A stretch of 64,000 nucleotides of DNA, taken from contig NZ_LAZS01000008.1 in NCBI RefSeq assembly GCF_002007205.1, forward strand, positions 62,001 through 126,000, in the 5' to 3' direction. A model generated the notes under the pieces. The model was not told the origin of the DNA. It saw only the letters and a program-made list of their open reading frames with translations, and searched no databases. Shown piece by piece: positions 8,184-16,700 of this stretch (positions are counted from its first letter, which is position 1; each line of letters opens with the position of its first letter). Origin of the DNA: Ensifer adhaerens. GTDB lineage: Bacteria; Pseudomonadota; Alphaproteobacteria; Rhizobiales; Rhizobiaceae. A program made the translations under genes and the position numbers.

Positions 8184-9476
8184 TCAGGAGCCCTTGCCGC
8201 CGCACTTGCCGGTGGCGACGTTGAAGTTGCCGCAGGACATCGGCGCGCGCCAATCGGAGATCAGGTCTTTCGAGTCCGGCAGATAATCGGACCATTCGTC
8301 GCCGACGACGAGGCCGGGTGTTTCCCAGACGGTCTCGAACTGGCCGTCGCCCTGGATCTCGCCGATCAGCACCGGCTTGGTAATGTGGTGGTTCGGCATC
8401 ATCGTCGAGTAGCCGCCCGAAAGATTGGGGACGGAGACGCCGATCATCGCGTCGAGAACGGCGTCCGTATCGGTCGTGCCGGCCTTTTCGACCGCCTTCA
8501 GCCACATGTTGAAGCCGATGTAATGCGCTTCCATCGGGTCGTTGGTCACGCGCTTGTCGTTCTTGGTGTAGGCCTTCCAGGTCTTGATGAACTCGGCATT
8601 GGCCGGTGTATCGACCGACTGGAAGTAGTTCCAGGCGGCCAGATGCCCGACCAGCGGCGTGGTATCGAGGCCGGCCAGTTCCTCTTCGCCGACCGAGAAG
8701 GCGACGACCGGAATATCCTCGGCCTTGACACCCTGGTTCGCCAGTTCCTTGTAGAAGGGCACGTTGGCGTCGCCGTTGATCGTCGAGACGACGGCGGTCT
8801 TCTTGCCGGCCGAGCCGAACTTCTTGATGTCGGAAACGATCGTCTGCCAGTCGGAGTGACCGAAGGGCGTATAGTTGATCATGATGTCCTCGGGCTTCAC
8901 GCCCTTGGAGATCAGATAGGCTTCGAGGATCTTGTTGGTCGTGCGCGGATAGACATAGTCGGTGCCCGCGAGCACCCAACGCTCGACGCTCTCGTTTTCC
9001 ATCAGATAGTCGACGGCCGGGATCGCCTGCTGGTTCGGCGCCGCCCCCGTGTAGAAGACGTTGCGCTGGCTTTCCTCGCCCTCATACTGGACGGGATAGA
9101 AGAGGATCGAGTTCAACTCCTCGAACACCGGCAGAACCGACTTGCGCGATACCGAGGTCCAGCAGCCGAAGACCGCCGAGACCTTGTCGACCGAGACCAG
9201 TTCGCGCGCCTTTTCGGCAAACAGCGGCCAGTCGGACGCGGGATCGACGACGACGGCCTCGAGCTTCTTGCCGAGCAGGCCGCCCTTCTTGTTCTGCTCG
9301 TCGATCAGCATCAGCATGGCGTCCTTCAGCGTCGTCTCGGAGATCGCCATGGTGCCGGAGAGCGAATGCAGGATGCCAACCTTGATCGTGTCGTCAGCGG
9401 CGAAAGCGCCGCTGAAAGCCGTGGTCGACAGGATGGCGGCCAGGAATGCGCCGGTCACGCTTGTCTTGATAGTCAT
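8184..9476 (-). CDS. urtA: Urea ABC transporter substrate-binding protein UrtA
   Basis: A periplasmic binding protein of 430 residues with a signal peptide at about 1-26 (cut after GAFA). The mature part opens DDTIKVGILHSLSGTMAISETTLKDAMLMLIDEQNKKGGLLG, the signature of UrtA/FmdD proteins. Further markers are FGCWTSVSRKSVLPVFEE, LFYPVQYEGEE and YTPFGHSDWQTIVSDIK. It delivers urea or a short-chain amide to UrtBC. It is the first gene of the operon. Nitrogen control is expected for urt operons, but I found no clear sigma-54 promoter upstream. No urease genes are in the window. Confidence 0.96.
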   Translation of the reverse strand: MTIKTSVTGAFLAAILSTTAFSGAFAADDTIKVGILHSLSGTMAISETTLKDAMLMLIDEQNKKGGLLGKKLEAVVVDPASDWPLFAEKARELVSVDKVSAVFGCWTSVSRKSVLPVFEELNSILFYPVQYEGEESQRNVFYTGAAPNQQAIPAVDYLMENESVERWVLAGTDYVYPRTTNKILEAYLISKGVKPEDIMINYTPFGHSDWQTIVSDIKKFGSAGKKTAVVSTINGDANVPFYKELANQGVKAEDIPVVAFSVGEEELAGLDTTPLVGHLAAWNYFQSVDTPANAEFIKTWKAYTKNDKRVTNDPMEAHYIGFNMWLKAVEKAGTTDTDAVLDAMIGVSVPNLSGGYSTMMPNHHITKPVLIGEIQGDGQFETVWETPGLVVGDEWSDYLPDSKDLISDWRAPMSCGNFNVATGKCGGKGS

Positions 9477-9788
9477 CTGATGGAACCCCTCTCGTTCTGG
9501 AGCAACTGGCCTTTCGGTGCTTCTAGCCGCTGCTTAAGGGGATCATCGGACAGCCACGCTGCACTGCACATACGTCATTCTACGTAGGCGCCGGGGGCAA
9601 AGAGGAACGGTGCGACGGTTCGTTCGCGGGCGGCCTCAGCGCAGCGATGACGTCGGGCTTGACCTTCCCTCCGTTGGAAGCCCTAGAACGGATCTGACCG
9701 CGTGGCAGCCGGCTTGCGGCCACGCCACATATTCGACGCGAATCGATTGGCAGCAGGGCGGCTATCGCCGGCCCACCGACGCAGGGGA
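9477..9788. other. 312-bp divergent gap between urtA and the cyclase gene
   Basis: This is the divergent promoter region for urtA (minus) and the cyclase (plus). Apart from the inverted repeat at 9571-9586, no recognisable gene or motif was found. No TGGCAC-N5-TTGC sigma-54 element is visible on the urtA side. Confidence 0.5.
9571..9586. promoter_or_regulatory. Possible operator TACGT-N6-ACGTA
   Basis: The inverted repeat TACGTCATTCTACGTA lies about 95 bp upstream of urtA and 200 bp upstream of the cyclase. Symmetry and location suggest a dimeric regulator site. The regulator is unknown, and a short palindrome can arise by chance. Confidence 0.35.
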
Positions 9789-11111
9789 ATGCCGAAAGAC
9801 ATGACGTCCTCACTTCATCCGCATTGGGATACGGCCCGGGAGAAACGCTCGCTCACCTTGCGCTTCGTTGCTTTCGCAATCCTGCTGGCAAGTCTGCTGC
9901 TCGGCGGCAACGCGGGCGCGGAACGCATGCACGCGGTCGTCGTCGTCAGCTATCTCGCCATCAGCGTGGCTTCGGTGGCGACGGCACGCTATCTGCCCGG
10001 CCGCTCCTGGCTGACGACCCTCTTCGTCGTTCTCGATGCGCTCTTGGTCGCGCTGCTGCTCTACGCCCATATTCTGGCCGGCCCGGTGACAGCGAACCAC
10101 AATCTGACGACGACCAGCCTCGTCGTCGCCTTCATCCTGCTCGTCCATGTCGGACTCAAGCTGGAGCGACGCCTCGTCCTCCTTTTTTCCGCCATCGTGC
10201 TCATAGCCTGGGTGACGATGCTGGCGATGACTGCCGCAAGGCACGATGCCTCTGGACCGCTTTCGCTGCTCGGGGCATTCTTCAACCAGGATCTCGGCCT
10301 GACCGTCAGCTTTGGCTTCACCGCCTTTGCCATCTATCTTCTAGCGCGCGACCACGACCGGACGCGCAAGGAAGCGCTCAAGGCAGACCAGCGACGGCAA
10401 AATCTCTCGCGCTTCTTTTCACCGCTGGTGGTCTCCGCCCTGCAGGAGAAAGGCGATGTACTCGGGCTCGAGCGACGCAGCGCCGCGATCATGTTCGTCG
10501 ATCTGCGCGATTTCACCAGCTTCGCCGAGGCGGCACCGGCGCCTGAGCTCGCCTTCGTGCTTGCCGAATATCGCCAACTCGTCTCGCAGACGATCTTCGA
10601 ACACGGCGGCACCGTCGACAAGTTCATCGGCGATGGGGTCATGGCGGTCTTCGGCCAGCCGAGACCGAAGGAGGACGACGCCGACAGGGCACTTGCCTGC
10701 GCGCTCGATCTCGTCGACATCCTTGCGGACTGGAAGAACCACAACGCGCGCAACAACCACCCTGTCCTCGATGCCGGCATCGGGCTGCACTACGGCACCG
10801 TCGTCGGTGGCGTTCTCGACAGCGGCTGCCACAGCGAGTTCACCGTCATCGGCGACGCGGTCAATGTCGCCCAGCGCCTGGAATCCATGACCAAGACGCT
10901 GCAGGTGCCGCTCGTCGTCTCGGCCTCGCTGATCTGCCGGCTTCAAGCACCAGCGCCTGAAGCCGCATGGATATCGCACGAGGCGGTCGTGCTGCCAGGT
11001 CGTCGCCTTCCGGTCGACATCTGGTGTCTTCACCGGGAGACCGGGTCGGCCCGCCCGAACGAGGACGAGCCTTCCGTCGCTCCGCAGTCGCTGACGATCA
11101 CCGACCGCTGA
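9789..11111 (+). CDS. Membrane-bound class III adenylate/guanylate cyclase
   Basis: A protein of 440 residues. The N-terminal half holds about six hydrophobic segments (LRFVAFAILLASLLLGG, AVVVVSYLAISVASVATA, WLTTLFVVLDALLVALLLYAHIL and others). A linker with LSRFFSPLVVSALQEKG, typical of adenylate cyclases in rhizobia, precedes the CYCc domain. Catalytic features are the metal-binding Asp in FVDLRDFTSF, HGGTVDKFIGDGVMAVFG, and VIGDAVNVAQRLE, so it looks active. The start could be the ATG at 9789, which has AGGGG just upstream, or the ATG at 9801. Its 3' end overlaps the convergent DUF5054 gene by 14 bp. The signal it senses and its link to the urea operon are unknown. Confidence 0.85.
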   Translation: MPKDMTSSLHPHWDTAREKRSLTLRFVAFAILLASLLLGGNAGAERMHAVVVVSYLAISVASVATARYLPGRSWLTTLFVVLDALLVALLLYAHILAGPVTANHNLTTTSLVVAFILLVHVGLKLERRLVLLFSAIVLIAWVTMLAMTAARHDASGPLSLLGAFFNQDLGLTVSFGFTAFAIYLLARDHDRTRKEALKADQRRQNLSRFFSPLVVSALQEKGDVLGLERRSAAIMFVDLRDFTSFAEAAPAPELAFVLAEYRQLVSQTIFEHGGTVDKFIGDGVMAVFGQPRPKEDDADRALACALDLVDILADWKNHNARNNHPVLDAGIGLHYGTVVGGVLDSGCHSEFTVIGDAVNVAQRLESMTKTLQVPLVVSASLICRLQAPAPEAAWISHEAVVLPGRRLPVDIWCLHRETGSARPNEDEPSVAPQSLTITDR

Positions 11112-13032
11112 AGCGAAGCTTGAAGCGCGTGGTGAAATCACCGCCCCACCACATGGGGAAGTTGGTGCCCCATTTGTTGTTGTGGATGTTGAAGCGGACA
11201 CCCGCGGAATAATCGGGCAGGTCCTTGCAGAAGGCCATGAACGGCCAGGACTGCGGCGCCACCAGCGGCGTGTCGAGGTTTTCGACCATGAGCTCCGCAC
11301 CGCCCGCCAGTTGCCCCTTGACGGCCGTGACCGCCTGCAACTGGGCGCCGCCGGCGCGGGCGAAATTGTCGGTCGCGTGCCAGTGCCCCATCTTGCGCAC
11401 ATCCCACGCGGTCTGCCCCTCCGGGGTGAACGACAGGAAGCTTGCCTCCGGCATGCGGTTGGCATTCTTGTCATAAAGCGTCAGCCGGATGTCGAGCCCG
11501 TCCTTGCCGCCGGAGAAGGCTATGACGATTTCCGCCGGCGCGCCAAAGCGCTCGACCGCCTCGGACGTCATCGTGGCGATGACAGACGTACCTGCCGTGC
11601 CGCGGAACTTCGGGCGATGGACGTCCGAGCGCGCTTCGGCGACATGCGCCAGCCCCGGCTTGTCGTGGTCGAGCACGGCCCAGTCCATCCATTGGGTGAG
11701 GTAAGTATCCATGTGGCGGCGCACGTCGCCGGCATCGTAGCTTTCATAGCGATAGGCGATCAGCGAGCCGTTGGCGCCGCGGATCGTCCGGCCGTCGGGC
11801 GCGGTGAGAGCGGCAACGTCGCCGGTTGCCGGATCGAGTTCGATGATCCAGCCGCCGACATCGAGCCGCGTGGCGGCTCCGGTCGCCTCCGGACGTGACG
11901 GAACGGCGATCTCGGCCAGGGCCGCCTCGGCGCGCGCCGCATCCTCGGCCTCAAGTTCGGCAACCGCCTGGTCGAGATAGGCGCGCTGCTCCGCCCAGGA
12001 AGCCTCGGTGTAGTGGAAGCGTGGATCGGATTTTCGCGCCGCCTCGAAAGCCGGCCGTGCCCAGGCCTTCTCGTCGCGCAGGAAGGATTTGATGTCGACG
12101 CCGCAGGTGTGTTCTGCGACCAGCGCAAGCTTGCGGCCGAAAGCCTGACGGTTTGCCGTCATCCGCTCCGCGGCGAAACGATCATAGAGCCGCTGCAGTG
12201 CCAGATAGCGGGCGATCTTTTCCGGATCGGTGCCGCTGCCGTGAATCCAGCTGTCGCCGAGTTCCTTCTCCACCACCGGGAAACGTTCGCGCGCCTCCCA
12301 CATCAGCGTGCCGTAGTCCTCCAGCGTCGCCGCCCGCACGGTGGCATCAGGCTCGCGCTTCAGGATCTCGCGATAGGCCTCGGCCGTCTGTGACACGCTC
12401 TGCGGGCCGATATTGTCGCTGGTGTGGGCAAAGCTCAGGCCATCGGAGAGGCCCTCGGGGAAATAGGTCTCGCCATAGGAGCGCTGATACATGACGACGA
12501 TCTCCTTGCCGCCGGGCGCCCGCCAGCGGAAAACGTCAGGAATTTCCGGCGGCGGCGAAGCGGAGTTCACGCCGATATGGAGGAAACGCACGCCGGCTTC
12601 AGCCAGCAGAGGCACCATGCCGAGCGTATGGCCGGGCACGTCTGTCATCTTGGCGGCGATCGTCTTCAGGCCGAAACGCCGGTCGAGCTCCTGCCCATAG
12701 GAGAGCCCGGCGCGGAACAGGTCCGGCGACATCAGCTCCGTATGGGTCGTGAAGGGCAGTGCGTGCCAGCGGATCAGGCCGCGCTCGATCGCCTGCTCCA
12801 GCCGCGCGACTTCCTCTTTCGAGCGTGAATTGAGATGGTCAGAGATCAGCCAGGCGCCGGTCGTCCAGACGAACAACGGCTCGTCCGGATTCTCCTTGAA
12901 GAAATGCGCCCCGGTCTCGATCGCCTGCGGAATGAAACGTTCGTGATACTGCTTTCGGATTTTCTCGGCATGATCGGTAAAACCGATGTCGAGATGGGTC
13001 TTGAAGACGACGTGGATGCGTTTTTCGGTCAT
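11098..13032 (-). CDS. DUF5054 family protein, GH38 alpha-mannosidase-like
   Basis: A protein of 644 residues without a signal peptide. The N-terminal part resembles the GH38/polysaccharide-deacetylase-like barrel: KTHLDIGFTD near residue 12 supplies a His-x-Asp metal site, and KMTDVPGHTLGMVPLLAEAGVRFLHIGVNSASPPPEIPDVFRW matches the region that carries further metal and substrate contacts in GH38 enzymes. The C-terminal half is beta-rich, as in mannosidases (FSGGKDGLDIRLTLYDKNANRMPEASFLSF). It is cytoplasmic by prediction. The LacI regulator and sugar ABC transporter next to it suggest it cleaves an imported glycoside. A glycosidase role is inference; DUF5054 has no assigned activity that I know of. 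Confidence 0.8.
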   Translation of the reverse strand: MTEKRIHVVFKTHLDIGFTDHAEKIRKQYHERFIPQAIETGAHFFKENPDEPLFVWTTGAWLISDHLNSRSKEEVARLEQAIERGLIRWHALPFTTHTELMSPDLFRAGLSYGQELDRRFGLKTIAAKMTDVPGHTLGMVPLLAEAGVRFLHIGVNSASPPPEIPDVFRWRAPGGKEIVVMYQRSYGETYFPEGLSDGLSFAHTSDNIGPQSVSQTAEAYREILKREPDATVRAATLEDYGTLMWEARERFPVVEKELGDSWIHGSGTDPEKIARYLALQRLYDRFAAERMTANRQAFGRKLALVAEHTCGVDIKSFLRDEKAWARPAFEAARKSDPRFHYTEASWAEQRAYLDQAVAELEAEDAARAEAALAEIAVPSRPEATGAATRLDVGGWIIELDPATGDVAALTAPDGRTIRGANGSLIAYRYESYDAGDVRRHMDTYLTQWMDWAVLDHDKPGLAHVAEARSDVHRPKFRGTAGTSVIATMTSEAVERFGAPAEIVIAFSGGKDGLDIRLTLYDKNANRMPEASFLSFTPEGQTAWDVRKMGHWHATDNFARAGGAQLQAVTAVKGQLAGGAELMVENLDTPLVAPQSWPFMAFCKDLPDYSAGVRFNIHNNKWGTNFPMWWGGDFTTRFKLRFSGR

Positions 13033-13043
13033 GTTCGCTACCT

Positions 13044-14084
13044 TCAGCCGACGGTGCCCCGCACGATCAGGCGGGTGTTGAGTGTCTCGGTAAGCGGCGC
13101 GGCATCGGGTGCCCTCAGCCGCATGAGGATCAGACGCACGAGTGCGCGCACCCGCTCGTCGAGGTCGATGCGCACGGTGGTGAGGTTGTAACTTTTCCAG
13201 TGCGCCTGCGGGATGTCGTCGAAGCCGACGACCTTGACGTCCTCGGGTACGGATAGGCCGAGTTCGTGGCGCAGCGCATCGATCGCGCCGAAGGCACCGA
13301 CGTCGTTGGCCGCGAAAATCGCATCGGCGCCCTCGCCGATGCGAAAGAGATCGAGTGTCGCCCGATAGGCGGTGTCATAGGTGTAATCGCCCGCAAGCAC
13401 GATCGGCGCATCCATGCCGCGTTCGGCCAGCGTCTCCTTCAGCGTGCGCTCGCGCTCGGCATTGGCAAGCGACTGCGCCTTGCCGCCGAGATAGGCGATG
13501 CGGCGCGCGCCATAGCCCTGAAGCAGGGCCACTGCCTGCTCGATGCCGTTTTTCTGGCGAACGAGCAGCCGGTCGTAGAGCGTGCCGGACGCAGCGCCCG
13601 CAAACTGCGCGACGTCGTCATAGATCACGTAGATCGGCACAGCGCGATCGAGGAAGCCGCAGAGCACATCCGGCAGGATGTTCTCGGTAAAGGCAATCAC
13701 CGAGTCCGGATTGAAGCCGCGCATATAGGTCAAGAGCCGCGGATCCATGCTGAAATCGGCCTTCACCTTGAAGAGCAGCGTCGCGAAGCCTTCGGCCTGC
13801 AGCGCCGTCGTCAGCGCATCGATCTCCTGGCTTTCCCAGGGGCTGCACACGTCGGGCACGATCATGCCGACGAGATGCGAGCGGCCGGTCACCAGCGAGC
13901 GCGCCGCCATGTCGGGCGTGTAGTTCAGTTCGCGCGCCACCTGAAGAATGCGATCGCGTTTTTCCGGCTTCAGCGACGCGTTCGGGTTGAAGGCGCGCGA
14001 TACCGCCACACGGGAAACATTGGCCTCGCGCGCCACCTGGTCTGCAGTGGCTCGGGCGGCTTTCTTGTCGGCGCGATCGTTCAT
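13044..14084 (-). CDS. LacI family transcriptional repressor
   Basis: A protein of 346 residues. After an Ala/Lys-rich tail the HTH reads ADQVAREANVSRVAVSRAFNPNASLKPEKRDRILQVARELNYTPDMAARSLVTGRS, the LacI DNA-binding domain with hinge. A Peripla_BP_3-type sensor domain follows (VGMIVPDVCSPWESQEIDALTTALQAEGFATLLF, FAANDVGAFGAIDALRHELG, VKVVGFDDIPQ). It starts 12 bp upstream of the DUF5054 gene in the same direction, so the two form an operon. The same palindrome occurs before this gene and before the divergent sugar transporter (14100-14113 and 14207-14220), so it very probably represses both. Confidence 0.93.
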   Translation of the reverse strand: MNDRADKKAARATADQVAREANVSRVAVSRAFNPNASLKPEKRDRILQVARELNYTPDMAARSLVTGRSHLVGMIVPDVCSPWESQEIDALTTALQAEGFATLLFKVKADFSMDPRLLTYMRGFNPDSVIAFTENILPDVLCGFLDRAVPIYVIYDDVAQFAGAASGTLYDRLLVRQKNGIEQAVALLQGYGARRIAYLGGKAQSLANAERERTLKETLAERGMDAPIVLAGDYTYDTAYRATLDLFRIGEGADAIFAANDVGAFGAIDALRHELGLSVPEDVKVVGFDDIPQAHWKSYNLTTVRIDLDERVRALVRLILMRLRAPDAAPLTETLNTRLIVRGTVG

Positions 14085-14099
14085 CTATCCGTCACAAAA

Positions 14100-14113
14100 T
14101 GAAAACGTGTTCA
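14100..14113. promoter_or_regulatory. LacI-type operator, copy 1
   Basis: The imperfect palindrome TGAAAACGTGTTCA lies 16 bp upstream of the repressor start. It differs at one base from the second copy at 14207-14220. A central CG with TGAA/TTCA arms is typical of LacI-family operators. Autoregulation is the likely role. Confidence 0.8.
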
Positions 14114-14196
14114 TTCACAAAAGAGAGCAACGCGACGATTTCGTCAAGTGGGATAGATATTCTGCCGATATTTACGAAGGGAATGCGTGATCCATG

Positions 14197-14220
14197 TTGA
14201 CAAAAATGAAAGCGTGTTCA
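14197..14220 (+). promoter_or_regulatory. LacI-type operator, copy 2, overlapping a promoter of the sugar operon
   Basis: A perfect TTGACA -35 element at 14197-14202 is followed by the operator TGAAAGCGTGTTCA at 14207-14220, which fills the spacer up to a weak -10. A repressor bound here would block RNA polymerase. The binding-protein gene begins 96 bp downstream. Confidence 0.75.
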
Positions 14221-14315
14221 TTCTTGACCGTCGTCGGGACGCCGGACCTGGAGGAGGGACGGACTGTCGCACCAGACATTCAGGTCCTTGAACGGACCTA
14301 TCGGGAGGAGAAAAC

Positions 14316-15677
14316 ATGCGTACCAGGTTTCATTCCCTATTGCTCAGCGCAGCCGCGGCCATCGCTTTTGCAGCACCAGTGAGCGCCACCGAACTCAACA
14401 TCACCTGCCGCTGCGTCGTCGGCGGCGTGAACAGCGGCATGGCCGAATGGATCGAAAAGAAGGTCATTCCGGCCTTTACCGAAAAGATGAAGGCCGAGGG
14501 CAAGGACGTCACCGTCAAGCTCACCCAGTTCGGCGGCGAGGACGAGCAATTGACGCAGCAGCTCGCGCTCGACTTTTCGACCGGTGCCGGCCCTGACGTC
14601 TCCGGCTTCGACGGCTTCCTGATCCCGAGCTTCGTTCAGGGCAATCTCCTGAAGTCGCTTGAGGAAGTGGCGGGCCCGGACGTGCCGAAGTGGGAAGGCT
14701 GGCAGCATATTTCCGACGGCACAAAGGCGCTGATGAGCTACCAGGGCAAGCCCTACGGCATTGCACTCGGCACCGACGCGCGCATGATCTTCGTGCGCAA
14801 GGACCTCTTCAAATCGGCTGGCCTCGATGCCGACAACTGGCAGCCGAAATCCTGGGAGGAGCTGCTTGAGGCTGCCCGCAAGATCAAATCCGCAGCCCCC
14901 GAAAGCTTCCCGCTGCAGCTCAACGCCGGCGTCTCCATGGGCGAGGCGACGACCATGCAGGGCTACTGGATGGCGCTGCTCGGCACCGGCGAGCAGGTCA
15001 CCGACGACAGCGGCAAGTACATCGTTTCGAGCCAGGGCATCCTCGACACGCTTAAGCTCTACAAGACCATCTATGTCGACGAAAAGCTCGGCGACCAGCG
15101 CGCGCAGCTTTTGGCGGACGGCCGCAACCGCACCTTCGCCAATTTCCGCGACGGCAAGACGGCGATGCTGGTTGAAGGCGACTGGTTCTATCGCTCGGTC
15201 ACGGCGCCCGGCGCCGAATTCGCCGTCGCCGACCGCGACAGCACCATGACCTGGAAGAAGATGCCCGCCGCGGCACCGGGCAAGGGCCTGCGTGGCCAGG
15301 ACTTCGTCACGATGTCCGGCGGCACCGGCTTCGTCATCAATCCGCATACGGACGCGCCTGCCGAATCCTGGGCGCTGCTCTCGTTCATGAACAGCAAGGA
15401 GCAGCTCGACGCCTTCCAGGAGATCCAGCCGGCGATCCGCATTCGCGATGACGTGGCGATCCCGAATTCGCCGTTCCTGACCGAGACGGCAACGACCCTG
15501 CTGCCGATCACCACGGCACGTCCAAACGACGCGAACTACAACAAGGTCTCGACCGAGATCCAGCGCATGACCGAAAGCGTCGTCTCCGGCGAACTTTCGC
15601 CCGAGGATGCGATGGCCCAGTACAAGGCGGCCGTCATCGCCATCGTCGGCGAAGAAAACACCGTCAGCACGCTCTAG
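14316..15677 (+). CDS. Sugar ABC transporter substrate-binding protein (family 1)
   Basis: A protein of 453 residues with a signal peptide at about 1-23 (cut after PVSA). The mature part TELNITCRCVVGGVNSGMAEWIEKKVIPAFTEKM and later LTQQLALDFSTGAGPDVSGFDGFLIPSFVQG and YGIALGTDARMIFVRKDLFKSAG are typical of MalE/UgpB-like binding proteins. Two cysteines near the mature N-terminus (CRC) are unusual for the group. A strong GGGAGGAG lies 6-7 nt before the ATG. It is the first gene of a transporter operon under the LacI operator at 14207. Sugar specificity is unknown. Confidence 0.92.
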   Translation: MRTRFHSLLLSAAAAIAFAAPVSATELNITCRCVVGGVNSGMAEWIEKKVIPAFTEKMKAEGKDVTVKLTQFGGEDEQLTQQLALDFSTGAGPDVSGFDGFLIPSFVQGNLLKSLEEVAGPDVPKWEGWQHISDGTKALMSYQGKPYGIALGTDARMIFVRKDLFKSAGLDADNWQPKSWEELLEAARKIKSAAPESFPLQLNAGVSMGEATTMQGYWMALLGTGEQVTDDSGKYIVSSQGILDTLKLYKTIYVDEKLGDQRAQLLADGRNRTFANFRDGKTAMLVEGDWFYRSVTAPGAEFAVADRDSTMTWKKMPAAAPGKGLRGQDFVTMSGGTGFVINPHTDAPAESWALLSFMNSKEQLDAFQEIQPAIRIRDDVAIPNSPFLTETATTLLPITTARPNDANYNKVSTEIQRMTESVVSGELSPEDAMAQYKAAVIAIVGEENTVSTL

Positions 15678-15685
15678 AATGCGGT

Positions 15686-15758
15686 GCGGGATCCGGGCCG
15701 CCCGGACCCCGCCTCTGATCCGGCGACCAGAGCATCCGGCCTCCTTTAGGCGGCCGGG
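15686..15758 (+). repeat. Two intercistronic hairpins after the sugar-binding-protein gene
   Basis: The first stem (15686-15712) pairs GCGGGATCCGGG with CCCGGACCCCGC with one mismatch. The second (about 15734-15758) pairs CCGGCC with GGCCGG. Both lie between the binding-protein stop and the first permease. They lack T-runs and probably shield the upstream mRNA from decay, giving excess binding protein. Confidence 0.65.
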
Positions 15759-15791
15759 TGTACGATCCAGGACAAGGGCCATGACACGAGC

Positions 15792-16700
15792 ATGAAGAAG
15801 TTCTCACTGCTTTCGACGCGCGCCGGCGCGCTCTTCCTCGCGCCAGCCTCGGCCCTCGTCGGGGTCTTCGTCATCATTCCCTTCTTCTGGGTGATCTTCG
15901 TCTCCTTCACCAACCGGACGCTGCTTGGGCGCACGGCCGTCGACCCTGATTTCGTCGGCCTGCAGAACTATTTCGCCCTCTTCAATCCCACGACCTTCTT
16001 CACCCGCGGCCAGTTCGGCTTCTCGCTGATCCTGACGATCCAGTTCGTGCTGCTCTCGGCCCTCATCGGCCAGGCGCTGCTCGGGCTGCTGCTCGCCTGG
16101 CTCAGCCAGTCGGTAACGCCGACGCTGAAATCCTTTCTGCAGACGGCCGTCATCGCCGCCTGGATCCTGCCTGAAGTGGTGATCGGCTTCGCCTGGTTCG
16201 CCTTCCTCGACTACGACAACGGCACGCTCAACATGATCCTGCGCGGCCTCGGCCTGCCGCCGGGCGACTGGCTGCTGCAGCAGCCCTTCTGGGTGATCGT
16301 GTTCTTCAACACCTGGCGGGGTGCGGCCTTCTCGATGATGCTGTTCAACTCGGCCTTCCAGTCGATCCCGCCAAGCTATTTCCAGGCGGCCGATGTCGCC
16401 GGCGCCACCTCCTGGCAGAAGCTGCGCGACATCGCCTTGCCGCTGATCCGCGGCCACGTCGTCACGGATTTGATCCTCATCACCATGTGGACCTTCAACG
16501 TCTTCACGCCGTTCCTGCTGACCCATGGTGGGCCGTCCTACCGGACCGAGATCCTGTCGATCTACACTTACCGCATCGCGTTCAAGGATTTCGAGTTCGG
16601 CAAGGGCGCCGCCGTCGGCGTGGTCATCATGCTGATCAACCTCGCCTTCGCGCTCGTCTATCTTCGCCTTGCCCACAAGAAGCCGGCGGAGGCGGAATGA
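15792..16700 (+). CDS. Sugar ABC transporter permease (MalF/UgpA type)
   Basis: An integral membrane protein of 302 residues with about six transmembrane segments, from GALFLAPASALVGVFVIIPFFWVIFVSF to VGVVIMLINLAFALVYL. The EAA loop QAADVAGATSWQKLRDIALPLIRGHVVTDLILIT is the contact site for the ATPase. Its stop overlaps the ATG of the next permease (ATGA), so the two are coupled. It forms half of the channel of the LacI-controlled sugar importer. Confidence 0.92.
   Translation: MKKFSLLSTRAGALFLAPASALVGVFVIIPFFWVIFVSFTNRTLLGRTAVDPDFVGLQNYFALFNPTTFFTRGQFGFSLILTIQFVLLSALIGQALLGLLLAWLSQSVTPTLKSFLQTAVIAAWILPEVVIGFAWFAFLDYDNGTLNMILRGLGLPPGDWLLQQPFWVIVFFNTWRGAAFSMMLFNSAFQSIPPSYFQAADVAGATSWQKLRDIALPLIRGHVVTDLILITMWTFNVFTPFLLTHGGPSYRTEILSIYTYRIAFKDFEFGKGAAVGVVIMLINLAFALVYLRLAHKKPAEAE

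Noticed and set aside
9477-9570. Sigma-54 promoter for urtA
   Set aside because: GG and GC elements occur but not with the required spacing and flanks.
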